Source: Formosa agariphila KMM 3901 (GTDB taxonomy: Bacteria; Bacteroidota; Bacteroidia; Flavobacteriales; Flavobacteriaceae). Taken from it: DNA of 64,000 nt. Below the pieces are notes generated by a model, which saw nothing but the letters and a program-made list of their open reading frames with translations, was not told the origin of the DNA and made no database searches. A program made the translations under genes and the position numbers. Shown piece after piece: positions 1 through 7,730 of this stretch (within the stretch, counting starts at the first letter, position 1; the number at the start of each line of letters is the position of its first letter). Location: NCBI RefSeq assembly GCF_000723205.1, contig NZ_HG315671.1, positions 1,833,351-1,897,350 of the forward strand, read 5' to 3'.

Positions 1-479
1 AAAATATTGAAATAGAATATCAGAACAACCAAGATGAGTTTAGCAAAGAAATTATCATTTCTCAATTAGGCACGTTATTCAAATATGCCAATCGTTTCTA
101 TGAAAGACAGTTTTTGAATAGAAAAGAATTATCAAATAACTTGTTGGAACGATTTAATCTACAATTGTCTGAATATTTTGAATTAGGAAAGCTACAAGAA
201 AAAGGTATTCCGAGTATAGAACGAATAGCAAATAAAATGTCCGTTTCTCAACGTTATTTAAGTGATACACTAAAAAAAGAAACAGGAAAAACGACTACCG
301 AACATTTACACTTGCGTTTAATCGATGAAGCAAAGAATATTTTATTAAAACCTAATAAAAGTATTTCGGAAGTAGCTTATGAGTTGGGATTTGAATATCC
401 GCAATATTTTTCAAGATTATTTAAAAAGAAAGAAGGTATAAGTCCAACGGAATACAGAGAAAAATATAAACTAAACTAA
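1..479 (+). CDS. AraC-family transcriptional regulator, C-terminal part (5' end outside window)
   Basis: The reading frame is open from base 3, so the gene starts left of the window; the TTG at 114 is not a real start. The last ~100 residues form the two helix-turn-helix motifs of the AraC/XylS DNA-binding domain: the first around IANKMSVSQRYLSDTLKKE, the second ending in GFEYPQYFSRLFKKKEG followed by SPTEYR, the classic family ending. The sensor half is missing, so the ligand cannot be inferred. It stops one base before the next gene, so the two are probably co-transcribed. Confidence 0.9.
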   Translation, partial: NIEIEYQNNQDEFSKEIIISQLGTLFKYANRFYERQFLNRKELSNNLLERFNLQLSEYFELGKLQEKGIPSIERIANKMSVSQRYLSDTLKKETGKTTTEHLHLRLIDEAKNILLKPNKSISEVAYELGFEYPQYFSRLFKKKEGISPTEYREKYKLN

Positions 480-480
480 A

Positions 481-996
481 ATGGAACTATTAAAATTAGC
501 CATAGAGTGGGCAAAAGCTGAAGTATTCTCAACACGTTTCTTCATCTTTTTTGCAATTTTATTTTTAATCGCAAGTGTTGGATTTTGGCAGTTGGGAAAA
601 ACGGATTTAGCAAAGGCTTATATCATTCCAACTTTAGTCGCAGGCATATTACTTTTGATAATTGGTAGCGGTCTTAATTACACAAACATTCAAAGAGTTA
701 ATCAATTTGAAAAGGATTTTAATTCTGATGTATCTACTTTTTACCAATCTGAAATTGAACGTTCAGAAAGCACTTTAAAGGAATATTCAGTTGTATTTAA
801 AGTAATTCCATTTTTAATAATCATAGCGGCATTATTAATTCTGTTTGTTAATACACCAACTTGGAGAGCAATTAGTATTACAACCATTGCAATGCTAATA
901 GTCATTTTATTAGTTGACGGAACTGCACACTCAAGAATAGAAAGCTACCACAAAGAATTGAAGTTAGTGGATATTCACAATGAAATTAAAAAATAA
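481..996 (+). CDS. Small integral membrane protein, unknown function
   Basis: 171 residues with four hydrophobic segments (roughly residues 18-36, 46-66, 106-126 and 128-146) and a charged loop between the second and third pairs. I recognise no catalytic motif. The ATG lies one base after the stop of the AraC regulator, so the two are probably one transcript and the regulator may control it. It is followed directly by an attC-like palindrome, so the pair may be cargo of a cassette-like unit. Function not assigned. Confidence 0.75.
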   Translation: MELLKLAIEWAKAEVFSTRFFIFFAILFLIASVGFWQLGKTDLAKAYIIPTLVAGILLLIIGSGLNYTNIQRVNQFEKDFNSDVSTFYQSEIERSESTLKEYSVVFKVIPFLIIIAALLILFVNTPTWRAISITTIAMLIVILLVDGTAHSRIESYHKELKLVDIHNEIKK

Positions 997-1000
997 CTAC

Positions 1001-1133
1001 ACACAACAATGTGTATAAGCAATAGCGGTTTGAGTGTTAACTCGAACCGTTTTTCCGTATAATTTAAGTATATTTCAATCCGAAAAGTAGTCGCTTAAAA
1101 TCCGCTGCTGCTCATACACGAGACCGTTAGCAA
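1001..1133 (+). repeat. attC-like imperfect palindrome between genes
   Basis: The arms GTGTATAAGCA (from 1011) and TGCTCATACAC (to 1119) are imperfect inverted copies, continued inward by AGCGG/CCGCT. The right end carries CCGTTAGCA, which recurs as CCGTTGGCA at 2981. Size, terminal AAC/GTT and position between two single genes resemble integron attC sites. No integrase gene lies in the window, so 'attC-like' describes structure only. Confidence 0.55.
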
Positions 1134-1168
1134 TAATTAAACGAGCAACTTCAAACAGAACCATCTAA

Positions 1169-1612
1169 ATGAAAGAATTTAAGAAATTGAATATTATTAT
1201 ATCGATTTTATTCATAGGATTATCACTATCGTGTACTGATAAAAGTCAAACGAACGAAAACCAAGAGAATATATTATGGAATTTGGAAGAAGAATATATA
1301 AAAGCTCATAAAGATGCTGACCACTCAAAAATCTTATCAATGTGGGACGAAAATTTTCTAGGTTGGCCTAGTCGTTTAGAAAATTCTGCGCAAAAGAATT
1401 CTGGTTCGGATTATTTGGAAAAATACTTTTCGAAACCAATGCCAACAGAAACAAAATTCCGAATTGAAAAACAAGGAATTCATATTGAAAATAATATTGC
1501 AATTCTACATTACCGCTTTCTTCTATTTGAAAGTAGCACCAGAATAACACACACGTGGATAAAAAGAGGAAATAAATGGTATATCCTTGGAGGAATGGAT
1601 TGGAATGAATAA
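1169..1612 (+). CDS. Small lipoprotein with NTF2/SnoaL-like (DUF4440-type) fold
   Basis: 147 residues. The N-terminus is a lipoprotein signal peptide with a lipobox-like LSLSC around residues 18-22. The mature part has the NTF2-like pattern: an N-terminal helix (LEEEYIKAHKDADHSKILS), W-x-F core residues and a C-terminal curved sheet ending WIKRGNKWYILGGMDW. Family members are either small-ligand binding proteins or enzymes, so no reaction is assigned. It stands alone between two attC-like palindromes, as in a cassette. The fold call is by pattern only. Confidence 0.7.
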   Translation: MKEFKKLNIIISILFIGLSLSCTDKSQTNENQENILWNLEEEYIKAHKDADHSKILSMWDENFLGWPSRLENSAQKNSGSDYLEKYFSKPMPTETKFRIEKQGIHIENNIAILHYRFLLFESSTRITHTWIKRGNKWYILGGMDWNE

Positions 1613-1670
1613 ACCGAATTAAAAAACTATTGCTAACAAAGTACTGTGGTAAAAAACAAGTAAAAAAGCA

Positions 1671-2642
1671 TTAACTTTTCACTAAAGTACTTCGATAAGA
1701 ATCATCATATATTAAACCAGATTTTGCGATAGCAAAAGCCTGTTTTAGAAGCTTATTACACACAGCTATTAAAGCTAGTTTTTTACTCTTCCCTTTTGCT
1801 ACAATTCGTTCATAAATATCTCTGCATGCTTTGTTGTATTTACAGGCATTAAAACTGCACATAAATAATAAATTACGAAGCTTTTGATTTCCTATTTTAC
1901 TTATTCTACTACGTCCATTTACACTGCTACCACTCTTTCTAACTACAGGAGTTAATCCAGCATAACTGCAGAGTTCACTACCGCTTGTAAAACGCTCAAA
2001 ACCATCCGTAAGAACCACAAGCATCAATGCCGTTTTATTTCCAATTCCTGGTATGCTTTTTAAGCGAGTTAATACATCCTGGTGGACTTCTTTAACTAAT
2101 ACCATCAGTTTATCTTCTAAAGTTTTGATTTCTTTTAAAACGTGTTTTAAGCTTCGTTTAATAGAACTTACAACTGCTTTGCTAGGATTTCCTAAAACGG
2201 CTTCACCATGTATTTTATTCTTCAGCATAGTGCTCTGTTTTGTATACACAGAAAGGAGTCTGGTCATTTGAAGACATTCTGTTTGATGTTTGGATTGACC
2301 TTCCCAAAGCTTTAAATCTACTTGTTTTGCATATTCACAAATAAGTTTAGAATCACTCTTATCGGTCTTGATCTTAGACAACTTCATCTGGATAAAGCGT
2401 TTAACAGCTAAAGGGTTTTCTACTGATACTTTTATCCCTAATTCTAGTAAATAATAGGCCAATTGATAGTGGTAGTATCCCGTGGCTTCCATAACACAAT
2501 GACTATCCAAATCTAAGAGTTTTGTCAATTTTTTAAAGCCAGAAATTGTGTTTTTAAATTGGTAGTAATTGCCATCTGAATCTGTCACATCAAAAACTAA
2601 ATGGCTAATATCAATTCCAAAATATTTAATATCTTTATTCAT
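1671..2642 (-). CDS. IS110-family transposase (DEDD recombinase)
   Basis: 323 residues, normal length for the family. The N-terminal RuvC-like DEDD domain shows FGIDIS (first Asp), VMEATGYY (Glu) and KTDKSDSKLI (last two Asp). The C-terminal Transposase_20 domain shows the helix-hairpin-helix-like IPGIGNKTA and the serine-bearing GSSVNGRSRISKIGN. Known family members excise as circles and recombine at a dinucleotide core guided by a bridge RNA. The gene appears intact, so the element may be active. The ATG at 2642 is the natural start, with the long non-coding end directly upstream. Confidence 0.93.
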   Translation of the reverse strand: MNKDIKYFGIDISHLVFDVTDSDGNYYQFKNTISGFKKLTKLLDLDSHCVMEATGYYHYQLAYYLLELGIKVSVENPLAVKRFIQMKLSKIKTDKSDSKLICEYAKQVDLKLWEGQSKHQTECLQMTRLLSVYTKQSTMLKNKIHGEAVLGNPSKAVVSSIKRSLKHVLKEIKTLEDKLMVLVKEVHQDVLTRLKSIPGIGNKTALMLVVLTDGFERFTSGSELCSYAGLTPVVRKSGSSVNGRSRISKIGNQKLRNLLFMCSFNACKYNKACRDIYERIVAKGKSKKLALIAVCNKLLKQAFAIAKSGLIYDDSYRSTLVKS

Positions 2643-2659
2643 AAGAAAATGATTTTTGA

Positions 2660-2812
2660 AAGGACGACTACGCGAGTTTCAACGACTTAAAATCGAGGTC
2701 TAAAAGCCTCATAGAACTGTACGAAATCTGTGTAGTAAAAGAGAGGGGATTTTCAATGTTGACGAGATCTGTAGTCTCTCCGTATATAATAACCTTATTC
2801 CTCTCTTTTGTT
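2660..2812 (-). ncRNA. Candidate bridge RNA of the IS110 element
   Basis: Non-coding DNA upstream of the transposase, read on its strand, folds into two loops. The target-type loop is closed by a perfect 10-base stem (2737-2746 with 2800-2809) with an inner GAGA/TCTC hairpin; its 5' side holds 2780-2790, identical over 11 bases to target flank 2866-2876, which abuts the core. Its 3' side (2754-2763) can pair at 7 of 10 positions with the other flank (1632-1641). The donor-type loop has stems 2667-2671/2732-2736 and 2675-2680/2723-2729 and an inner hairpin 2695-2698/2707-2710; 2713-2720 matches the element end 1640-1647 at 7 of 8. Known IS110 biology supports the role. The RNA ends are guesses. 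Confidence 0.75.
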
Positions 2813-2865
2813 CTTTCTAATTTATAGGTATTAATTTAGTGTTTTTATTAAAATGCTAACTTAAG

Positions 2866-2988
2866 CCGTATATAATTTATTGCTTGGTTCTAGCTTACTT
2901 ACGAAAATCCTCGCGGATTTTCTATTCGGTTTGTATTTGTTAACTTAGTTGCTTAACCACGCAACAAACCATATACAAAACCGTTGGC
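2866..2988 (+). repeat. attC-like palindrome, left arm split by the IS110 element
   Basis: With the IS removed, the left arm is 1632-1641 plus 2866-2889 (34 bases) and the right arm is 2955-2988 (34 bases). The reverse complement of the right arm aligns to the left arm without gaps: GCTAAC against GCCAAC, GTATAT in both, TTGC in both, TGGTT in both. The centre is AT-rich with a local hairpin, AAATCCtcGCGGATTTT-like, near 2915-2930. The outer GCTAAC/GTTGGC pair plays the place of attC core boxes. No integrase is visible. Confidence 0.65.
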
Positions 2989-3035
2989 AACAATTTTGAC
3001 CCGTCCTGAATAAAGGCTACATAATTTTAAACATT

Positions 3036-3407
3036 ATGTACAAAAATGACAAAGTAATCAGACGGTATTCAGAACCTTTCAAACTGAAAATTTTAGCCGA
3101 ACTTACAACCGGTAAACACACAAAGAGCGAACTTTGTAAACTCTACTCCATTGCTCCTACAACGGTCAACGAGTGGATTAAAAAGTACAATCGTAAAGAT
3201 CTAATGAACACCAGAGTAAAAGTGGAAACAAAAGACGAAATATCTAGAATTAAAGCACTTCAAAAAGAGATTGAACAGCTTAAAAAACTACTGATTAAAA
3301 AGGATTTAGATACTTTGGTATTAGATTCATACCTTGAGGTAGCAGCCGAAGACTTAGGCTATAAATCGGTTGCTGAACTAAAAAAAAAGCTAAGTATAAA
3401 GCCTTAA
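3036..3407 (+). CDS. IS3-family transposase OrfA (DNA-binding part)
   Basis: 123 residues. Residues ~8-50 form a helix-turn-helix that binds the terminal repeats (FKLKILAELTTGKHTKSELCKLY, then TTVNEWIKKY). Residues ~72-95 form a leucine zipper-like coiled coil (ISRIKALQKEIEQLKKLL). It ends in a run of nine A (3380-3388) inside the last codons; a -1 slip there enters the OrfB frame, producing the OrfAB transposase as in other IS3 elements. Confidence 0.88.
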   Translation: MYKNDKVIRRYSEPFKLKILAELTTGKHTKSELCKLYSIAPTTVNEWIKKYNRKDLMNTRVKVETKDEISRIKALQKEIEQLKKLLIKKDLDTLVLDSYLEVAAEDLGYKSVAELKKKLSIKP

Positions 3408-4258
3408 TTAAAGCCAAAGAGAAATCCAAGGGATTTACATCTTTAACAACTATAACACGTTGTTTTGGACTTAAACGTGATGCGTATTATAAATACAAAT
3501 CTAGAGCTGATAAGCGGTTAATACAGGAACAACAAATTATAAAAATAGTCAGTAGAAAACGTAAATCCCTTCCTAGAGAAGGTGTGCGTAAACTCATTAG
3601 ATCGTTAGACAATGAGTTTTACAAAGCCAATCTTAAAGTCGGCAGAGACTCTTTATTTAGCGTACTTAGAAAGTATAATATGCTTACACTAAGAAAGAAA
3701 ACCAGTGCCAGAACTACAAACTCTTATCATCGTTTTTATAAATACAATAACCTGATAAAAGATATGGAAATTACAAGGCCAAATCAGGTGTGGGTAAGCG
3801 ATATTACCTACATAAGAACCATTAAAGGATTTTGTTACTTAGCACTAATAACAGATATGTATTCTAGGAAAATCGTAGGATATGACCTAAGTGATAGCCT
3901 AGAATTAAAAGGATGTGTCAGAGCTTTAAACAAAGCTATATATCAAGCTAAAAACACAAAGAAACTTGTACATCACTCCGATAGAGGCATACAGTATTGT
4001 AGCAATGTATACACGCAAATATTAAAAAGAAAAAAGATAGATATTAGTATGACTGAAGAAAATCATTGTTACGAAAATGCTATGGCAGAGCGGGTAAATG
4101 GCATACTAAAAGATGAATTCTATCTTGACCAAACCTTTGATAACGTGGCGCACGCCAAGAGAGCTACAAAAAATGCAATTAATCTATACAACGAAATAAG
4201 ATTACATTTATCTTTAGATTATAAAACACCTAATATGGTATATAAATTATCAGCTTAA
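3377..4258 (+). CDS. IS3-family transposase OrfB (DDE catalytic part)
   Basis: The OrfB frame is open from 3377 (after TGA at 3374), overlaps the end of OrfA and lacks a good start codon; the GTG at 3584 is internal. The rve integrase core shows all three acidic residues: Asp in VWVSDITYI, Asp in HHSDRGIQY, and Glu in ENAMAERVNGILKDE. An HTH_21-like segment precedes it (PREGVRKLIRSLDNE). It is expected to be made mainly as the OrfAB fusion through the nine-A run at 3380-3388. It appears intact. Confidence 0.88.
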   Translation, partial: TKKKAKYKALIKAKEKSKGFTSLTTITRCFGLKRDAYYKYKSRADKRLIQEQQIIKIVSRKRKSLPREGVRKLIRSLDNEFYKANLKVGRDSLFSVLRKYNMLTLRKKTSARTTNSYHRFYKYNNLIKDMEITRPNQVWVSDITYIRTIKGFCYLALITDMYSRKIVGYDLSDSLELKGCVRALNKAIYQAKNTKKLVHHSDRGIQYCSNVYTQILKRKKIDISMTEENHCYENAMAERVNGILKDEFYLDQTFDNVAHAKRATKNAINLYNEIRLHLSLDYKTPNMVYKLSA

Positions 4259-4324
4259 AAACAATTTTAACCTGTAGCCATATTTCAGGACAAGACATAC
4301 GAAAAATCCAATTCCAAATAAAAA

Positions 4325-5182
4325 ATGAGTAAATATTTATATGACGATTTTATAATCAACCTTTCAAAAAGAATAACTAGCAGATTAAATGAAATTAGCG
4401 CAGATTATAACTTTGATTATGGAGATGAATATGAAATTGCGATATGTGAACTTTTAAGAGAATTTTTACCAACTAAATATGGGGTTTGCCGTGGTTTTGT
4501 TGTAAATAAAGCAGGTCAAAAATTTGGCGATGATATTATAATTTATGACCAAGTAAGTTTTCCCACCTTGAAATCCTTAAATAAAAATGATTGGGCTCGT
4601 AAGGAAAATATTCCGATAGAAGCAGTTTATTGTTATATAGAAGCGAAATACTCTTTGGATATATCAGAAAATCCTAATTCTAACTTATCCAAAGCATTAA
4701 AACAAATTAGCGACGTAAAATCATTGGTAAATGAAAGAGAAAAATATGAACTAAATAAATACGACCCTTATCACTTTATTCCTAAACCATTAAATCCAGT
4801 ATTTGGAATTCCACCATACAGAAACCCTATTTTCAGTTTAATCGTAAGTAGATATGTAAAAAATGGAGACAATAGAATTGAAAATTTAGAAACCATCAAA
4901 ACACTCATTAATAAATATGTTGAAAAATATAAAGTCACAGAGAATTCACCTGAAGGAATAGTAGTTGGACAAGATAATTACATATTTACCGCAATTAAAA
5001 AATATCCAAATAATAATCCGACACGTTTTATAATTCCCTATGAAGAAAATATCTATCAAAGTATGCAAAAAGATTCTAATGCATTGGCAATTGCATTAGT
5101 GCATTTATATGCTGGCATAGATTGGATTCGTTTGGACAAAATGCCTTGGGAAGAAATATTTAATGATATAAAAAATAAGTAA
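4325..5182 (+). CDS. DUF6602 protein, possible PD-(D/E)XK-type fold
   Basis: 285 residues, soluble, no signal peptide. The N-terminal ~120 residues carry the features I associate with DUF6602: EYEIAICELLREFLPTKYGVCRGFV, then FGDDIIIYD and YCYIEAKYSL. The D...(E)xK spacing (GDDIIIYD followed by IEAK) resembles a PD-(D/E)XK nuclease core, which is inference. Many DUF6602 genes sit in mobile or defence contexts. Here it is a single gene between an attC-like palindrome (plus IS3) and another attC-like arm hit by an IS110-type element, so it looks like cassette cargo. Activity is unknown. Confidence 0.72.
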   Translation: MSKYLYDDFIINLSKRITSRLNEISADYNFDYGDEYEIAICELLREFLPTKYGVCRGFVVNKAGQKFGDDIIIYDQVSFPTLKSLNKNDWARKENIPIEAVYCYIEAKYSLDISENPNSNLSKALKQISDVKSLVNEREKYELNKYDPYHFIPKPLNPVFGIPPYRNPIFSLIVSRYVKNGDNRIENLETIKTLINKYVEKYKVTENSPEGIVVGQDNYIFTAIKKYPNNNPTRFIIPYEENIYQSMQKDSNALAIALVHLYAGIDWIRLDKMPWEEIFNDIKNK

Positions 5183-5194
5183 AGCGCATAACAA

Positions 5195-5269
5195 AGTACT
5201 GTGGTAAAAATCAAGTAAAAAAGCATTAACTTTTCATAAAATAACTTCCATAGACATCATTTGTATATT
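5195..5269 (-). pseudogene. Relic of a second IS110-type element (3' end only)
   Basis: 5195-5241 repeats the end of the intact element at 1640-1686 almost perfectly, and similarity fades by about 5269. The translation on the minus strand still resembles the last residues of the transposase but has diverged. The flank GCATAACAA before the AG core (5195-5196) resembles GCTAACAA at the first insertion, so both elements used the same kind of site in the same orientation. The rest of the element is gone; an IR of nine bases (5281-5289/5300-5308) follows in otherwise featureless DNA up to 5454. Confidence 0.75.
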
Positions 5270-5454
5270 AAACATGTTGTTATTTTCACGGTATTCAGGG
5301 TGAAAATAGCGTATTAAACACACGATATTTGTAGCGAATCACAAAGAGGAAGTACGTTAAAAGCGCTGTTACAGTTAAAAAGGCGTAGGTAGCATGAATA
5401 CCTCGTACGAATGGGGTTATTAATCCAAATAATGTGCTTCAATACAAAATCAAT

Positions 5455-7179
5455 ATGATTTATAAACAAATTCTGTTACAGTACCCTTTAATCTTATTTT
5501 TACTCTTAAACACGTTATGTCTTCATGCCCAAAACACTATGGAATACTCTAATGAAGCACTTCAAGCAAAAAGTAAAACCGAGTTAATAGGCATCGCAAC
5601 AGCCTTATTAAAAGAAAAGCACCCAGAATACATTTTAAATACCAACGATTTTAATATTCGGGTTTGGAATACTAATTATGGCAGTATAAAAGTAATTTTC
5701 ACAAGAGCTGTACGATATGTTAACAGTAATACAGCTGTTACTAATTATGACATCTCTATCGATTTAGTTTCAAAAGAAATCCTGCCTTTAGATGATCCAG
5801 ATTTGCCGTTTTACACGCCTTCTAAAGAGGCAGATAAGACTATTGCCGCTTTAAAGGCAAAAGGATTGTTACCAAAAAGCAACCAGCCAGATGTTGAATA
5901 TACCATTACAGAAAATACAGCATATCACTTAATATCGTGTTTCGACAATCTTTATGAGATTAACAAAAACTCAATAAAAAACCAAATACACCCTTATTTA
6001 AGCAAAACCCTTGTAAGTAAAAAAACGGGAGACACGCTTTATTTTAAAGGCCATAATCCCTTTTACTACCTAAGCCAAATTACATTTAAACATTATTATC
6101 AGGAACATTTATTTGCTGTTTTAACAGTAAAAAAATCAGCGGATAACGATGCGATTATTAATATGGCCGTTTCTATACTAAAAGAAAAACAACCTGAACT
6201 AAACTTAAATCCTAACGATTATGACATCATGATTTTAGGTAATTATAAAGACCTTATTGTTAAATACAGACGCTTTATTAGGTTTAATACAAGTGATAAA
6301 GAAACCGTTTTCGATCTTGCTGTTAATATCATAACAAAAGAAATAAGCCCTTTTAATACTCCTGAAATTGCTTTTTATACCCCAACATCATCCAACAACA
6401 AAGCGATTAAAACCCTACAGAAGCTTTTGCCTTTAGAACAAAGTGAGCACATAGAGCATACGGTATCAGAAAACGATAATTATTTTTTTGTGACAAGCAT
6501 TTATGAAAGCGTTACAAAACACTATTTTATAAGTAAAAAAAACAATGAGATTGTGTGGACTAATGACGCGTTCACGCTACAATTTAATAATCGCGAAGAT
6601 CTATCGTTACAAGACCATTATAAAAGAATGCATGGTTTGTTTAATGTTACATCAGAAAACAATAAGCCACTGGAAGTTATGACGTTGGCTGTGTTAAATG
6701 AAAAACAATTCAGCCCGAATATTAAGCTTGACGATTATAGTATCGGATATAAAATAAATAAAGATGAAGTGGAAGTGACCTTGACTCGGTTAGTTACATT
6801 CGTCCCATTAAGACATAAAAACACACCCAACCTAGATTACAACTTAAAGGTTAATCTTGTAGAAAAAACGGTAGCTGAAAACCCTAAACATTTTTATTAC
6901 CCTACTGATGCGGATCTAGTAACGACTAAATTAATTGAAACCAAATTAGCAGATTTCCTTGAAGGGGCCGATAAAATTTATTATCCTATAGAAATTATTG
7001 AAGAACCTGATTTTTTTAATATTAAACATTCAGGCCGTTTTAAATTAGGAGCATACACCAATATAACGTACCGCATGGATAAAAAAACAAAACGAATAGT
7101 AGCGGTTATTCCTACTATAAATCCCATATATCCAAACCCCGCAATGCAACCTAGTCCTTATAAAGAAATTAAAGACTAA
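5455..7179 (+). CDS. Secreted protein made of three tandem ~185-residue repeats, unknown function
   Basis: 574 residues from the ATG at 5455; an in-frame GTG at 5434 is less likely because the signal peptide (MIYKQILLQYPLILFLLL... ending HAQ) starts at the ATG. After it come three divergent copies of a two-part unit. Part A begins ATALLKEKHPEY / MAVSILKEKQPEL / MTLAVLNEKQFSP and ends near PFYTP / AFYTP / FYYPT. Part B begins VEYTITEN / IEHTVSEN / IYYPIEII. The A part has a weak PepSY-like look (helix plus strands with vDl.tKei). No catalytic residues recognised; likely periplasmic or surface protein. Confidence 0.75.
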   Translation: MIYKQILLQYPLILFLLLNTLCLHAQNTMEYSNEALQAKSKTELIGIATALLKEKHPEYILNTNDFNIRVWNTNYGSIKVIFTRAVRYVNSNTAVTNYDISIDLVSKEILPLDDPDLPFYTPSKEADKTIAALKAKGLLPKSNQPDVEYTITENTAYHLISCFDNLYEINKNSIKNQIHPYLSKTLVSKKTGDTLYFKGHNPFYYLSQITFKHYYQEHLFAVLTVKKSADNDAIINMAVSILKEKQPELNLNPNDYDIMILGNYKDLIVKYRRFIRFNTSDKETVFDLAVNIITKEISPFNTPEIAFYTPTSSNNKAIKTLQKLLPLEQSEHIEHTVSENDNYFFVTSIYESVTKHYFISKKNNEIVWTNDAFTLQFNNREDLSLQDHYKRMHGLFNVTSENNKPLEVMTLAVLNEKQFSPNIKLDDYSIGYKINKDEVEVTLTRLVTFVPLRHKNTPNLDYNLKVNLVEKTVAENPKHFYYPTDADLVTTKLIETKLADFLEGADKIYYPIEIIEEPDFFNIKHSGRFKLGAYTNITYRMDKKTKRIVAVIPTINPIYPNPAMQPSPYKEIKD

Positions 7180-7267
7180 TACACCTGGGTATGAACTAAA
7201 AAAATAATTATAGAAACTGTTAACTTTCATTAAGAAAAAAATAACATAATTCCGAAAATATTGTATC

Positions 7268-7275
7268 TATATTTG
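7268..7275 (+). promoter_or_regulatory. Bacteroidetes -7 box (TATATTTG)
   Basis: TATATTTG fits TAnnTTTG. Transcription from it would begin near 7281, so the GTG at 7280 cannot be the start of the following gene and the ATG at 7319 is preferred. No good -33 TTTG is visible. Confidence 0.45.
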
Positions 7276-7318
7276 GAGAGTGAAAGAAAATGGTAATATA
7301 AATAAATTCAATTCAACA

Positions 7319-7657
7319 ATGTCTGTTTTTGGACTCGTGTTGTTGCTTTTGCTTTTACCTTGTAAGGTTAGGAATTTTGTTCAAGCAGAATTAGGGGTTC
7401 CTCAAACCAAAGTCTTAAACAAGAGTCAATCTACAATTTCACAATCCAATTGCCAGACGTTTGAGTTTTCTGAAACGATTCAGTCCACTACAAAACCAAG
7501 TGTTCAGCAACCTGACGTTCTAATTTCAGAAGCTTTTCATTTTGATCTTACGTCCTATCTATTCAAGCATGCTTTTAAACTTCAAACATCAAGAAACCAA
7601 GAGGTTTCTGATGTTCCGCTCTATATTTTATATCAAAACCTCAAGGTCTATTCGTAA
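7319..7657 (+). CDS. Small secreted or membrane-anchored protein, unknown
   Basis: 112 residues from ATG 7319, chosen because a promoter-like box sits just before the longer GTG frame. The N-terminus has one hydrophobic helix (VFGLVLLLLLLPCKVRNFVQAELG). The rest is polar, Ser/Gln-rich and low in conserved motifs (SQSNCQTFEFSE). It lies upstream of the DoxX/DsrE/DoxD genes and is probably their first operon member. Function unknown. Confidence 0.6.
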   Translation: MSVFGLVLLLLLLPCKVRNFVQAELGVPQTKVLNKSQSTISQSNCQTFEFSETIQSTTKPSVQQPDVLISEAFHFDLTSYLFKHAFKLQTSRNQEVSDVPLYILYQNLKVYS

Positions 7658-7730
7658 TTGATTTTCTTAATAAGAAAACGTAAAGCAGCTATTATTTCTG
7701 CTATATATCAATCAATTACAAATATCTTAA

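Larger units (their letters stand above)
1640..2865 (-). mobile_element. IS110-family insertion sequence with an AG/CT core on each side
   Basis: One transposase ORF on the minus strand, a short downstream end (~30 bases) and a long upstream end (~220 bases), the plan of the IS110 subgroup. No terminal inverted repeats are seen, as is normal for this family. AG on the plus strand (CT on the element's strand) occurs at 1640-1641 and 2864-2865. Deleting one copy with everything between joins the flanks into a 34-base arm that pairs in register with 2955-2988, which supports these borders. It interrupts an attC-like palindrome. Confidence 0.85.
2997..4297 (+). mobile_element. IS3-family insertion sequence
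   Basis: About 1.3 kb. The ends are imperfect terminal inverted repeats: 2997 onward reads TGACCCGTCCTGAATAAAGG, and the right end near 4273-4297, reverse complemented, reads TGTCTTGTCCTGAAATATGG; both continue CTACA. I see no clear target duplication, so the outermost bases are uncertain by a few positions. It contains orfA and orfB joined by a frameshift site and lies immediately after the attC-like palindrome, separating it from the DUF6602 gene. Confidence 0.85.

Noticed and set aside
114-116. TTG as the start of the AraC regulator
   Set aside because: The frame stays open to the left edge with family-like sequence, so the true start is outside the window.
7280-7318. GTG start extending the small secreted protein
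   Set aside because: A TATATTTG promoter box at 7268-7275 would place the transcript start at or after this GTG.
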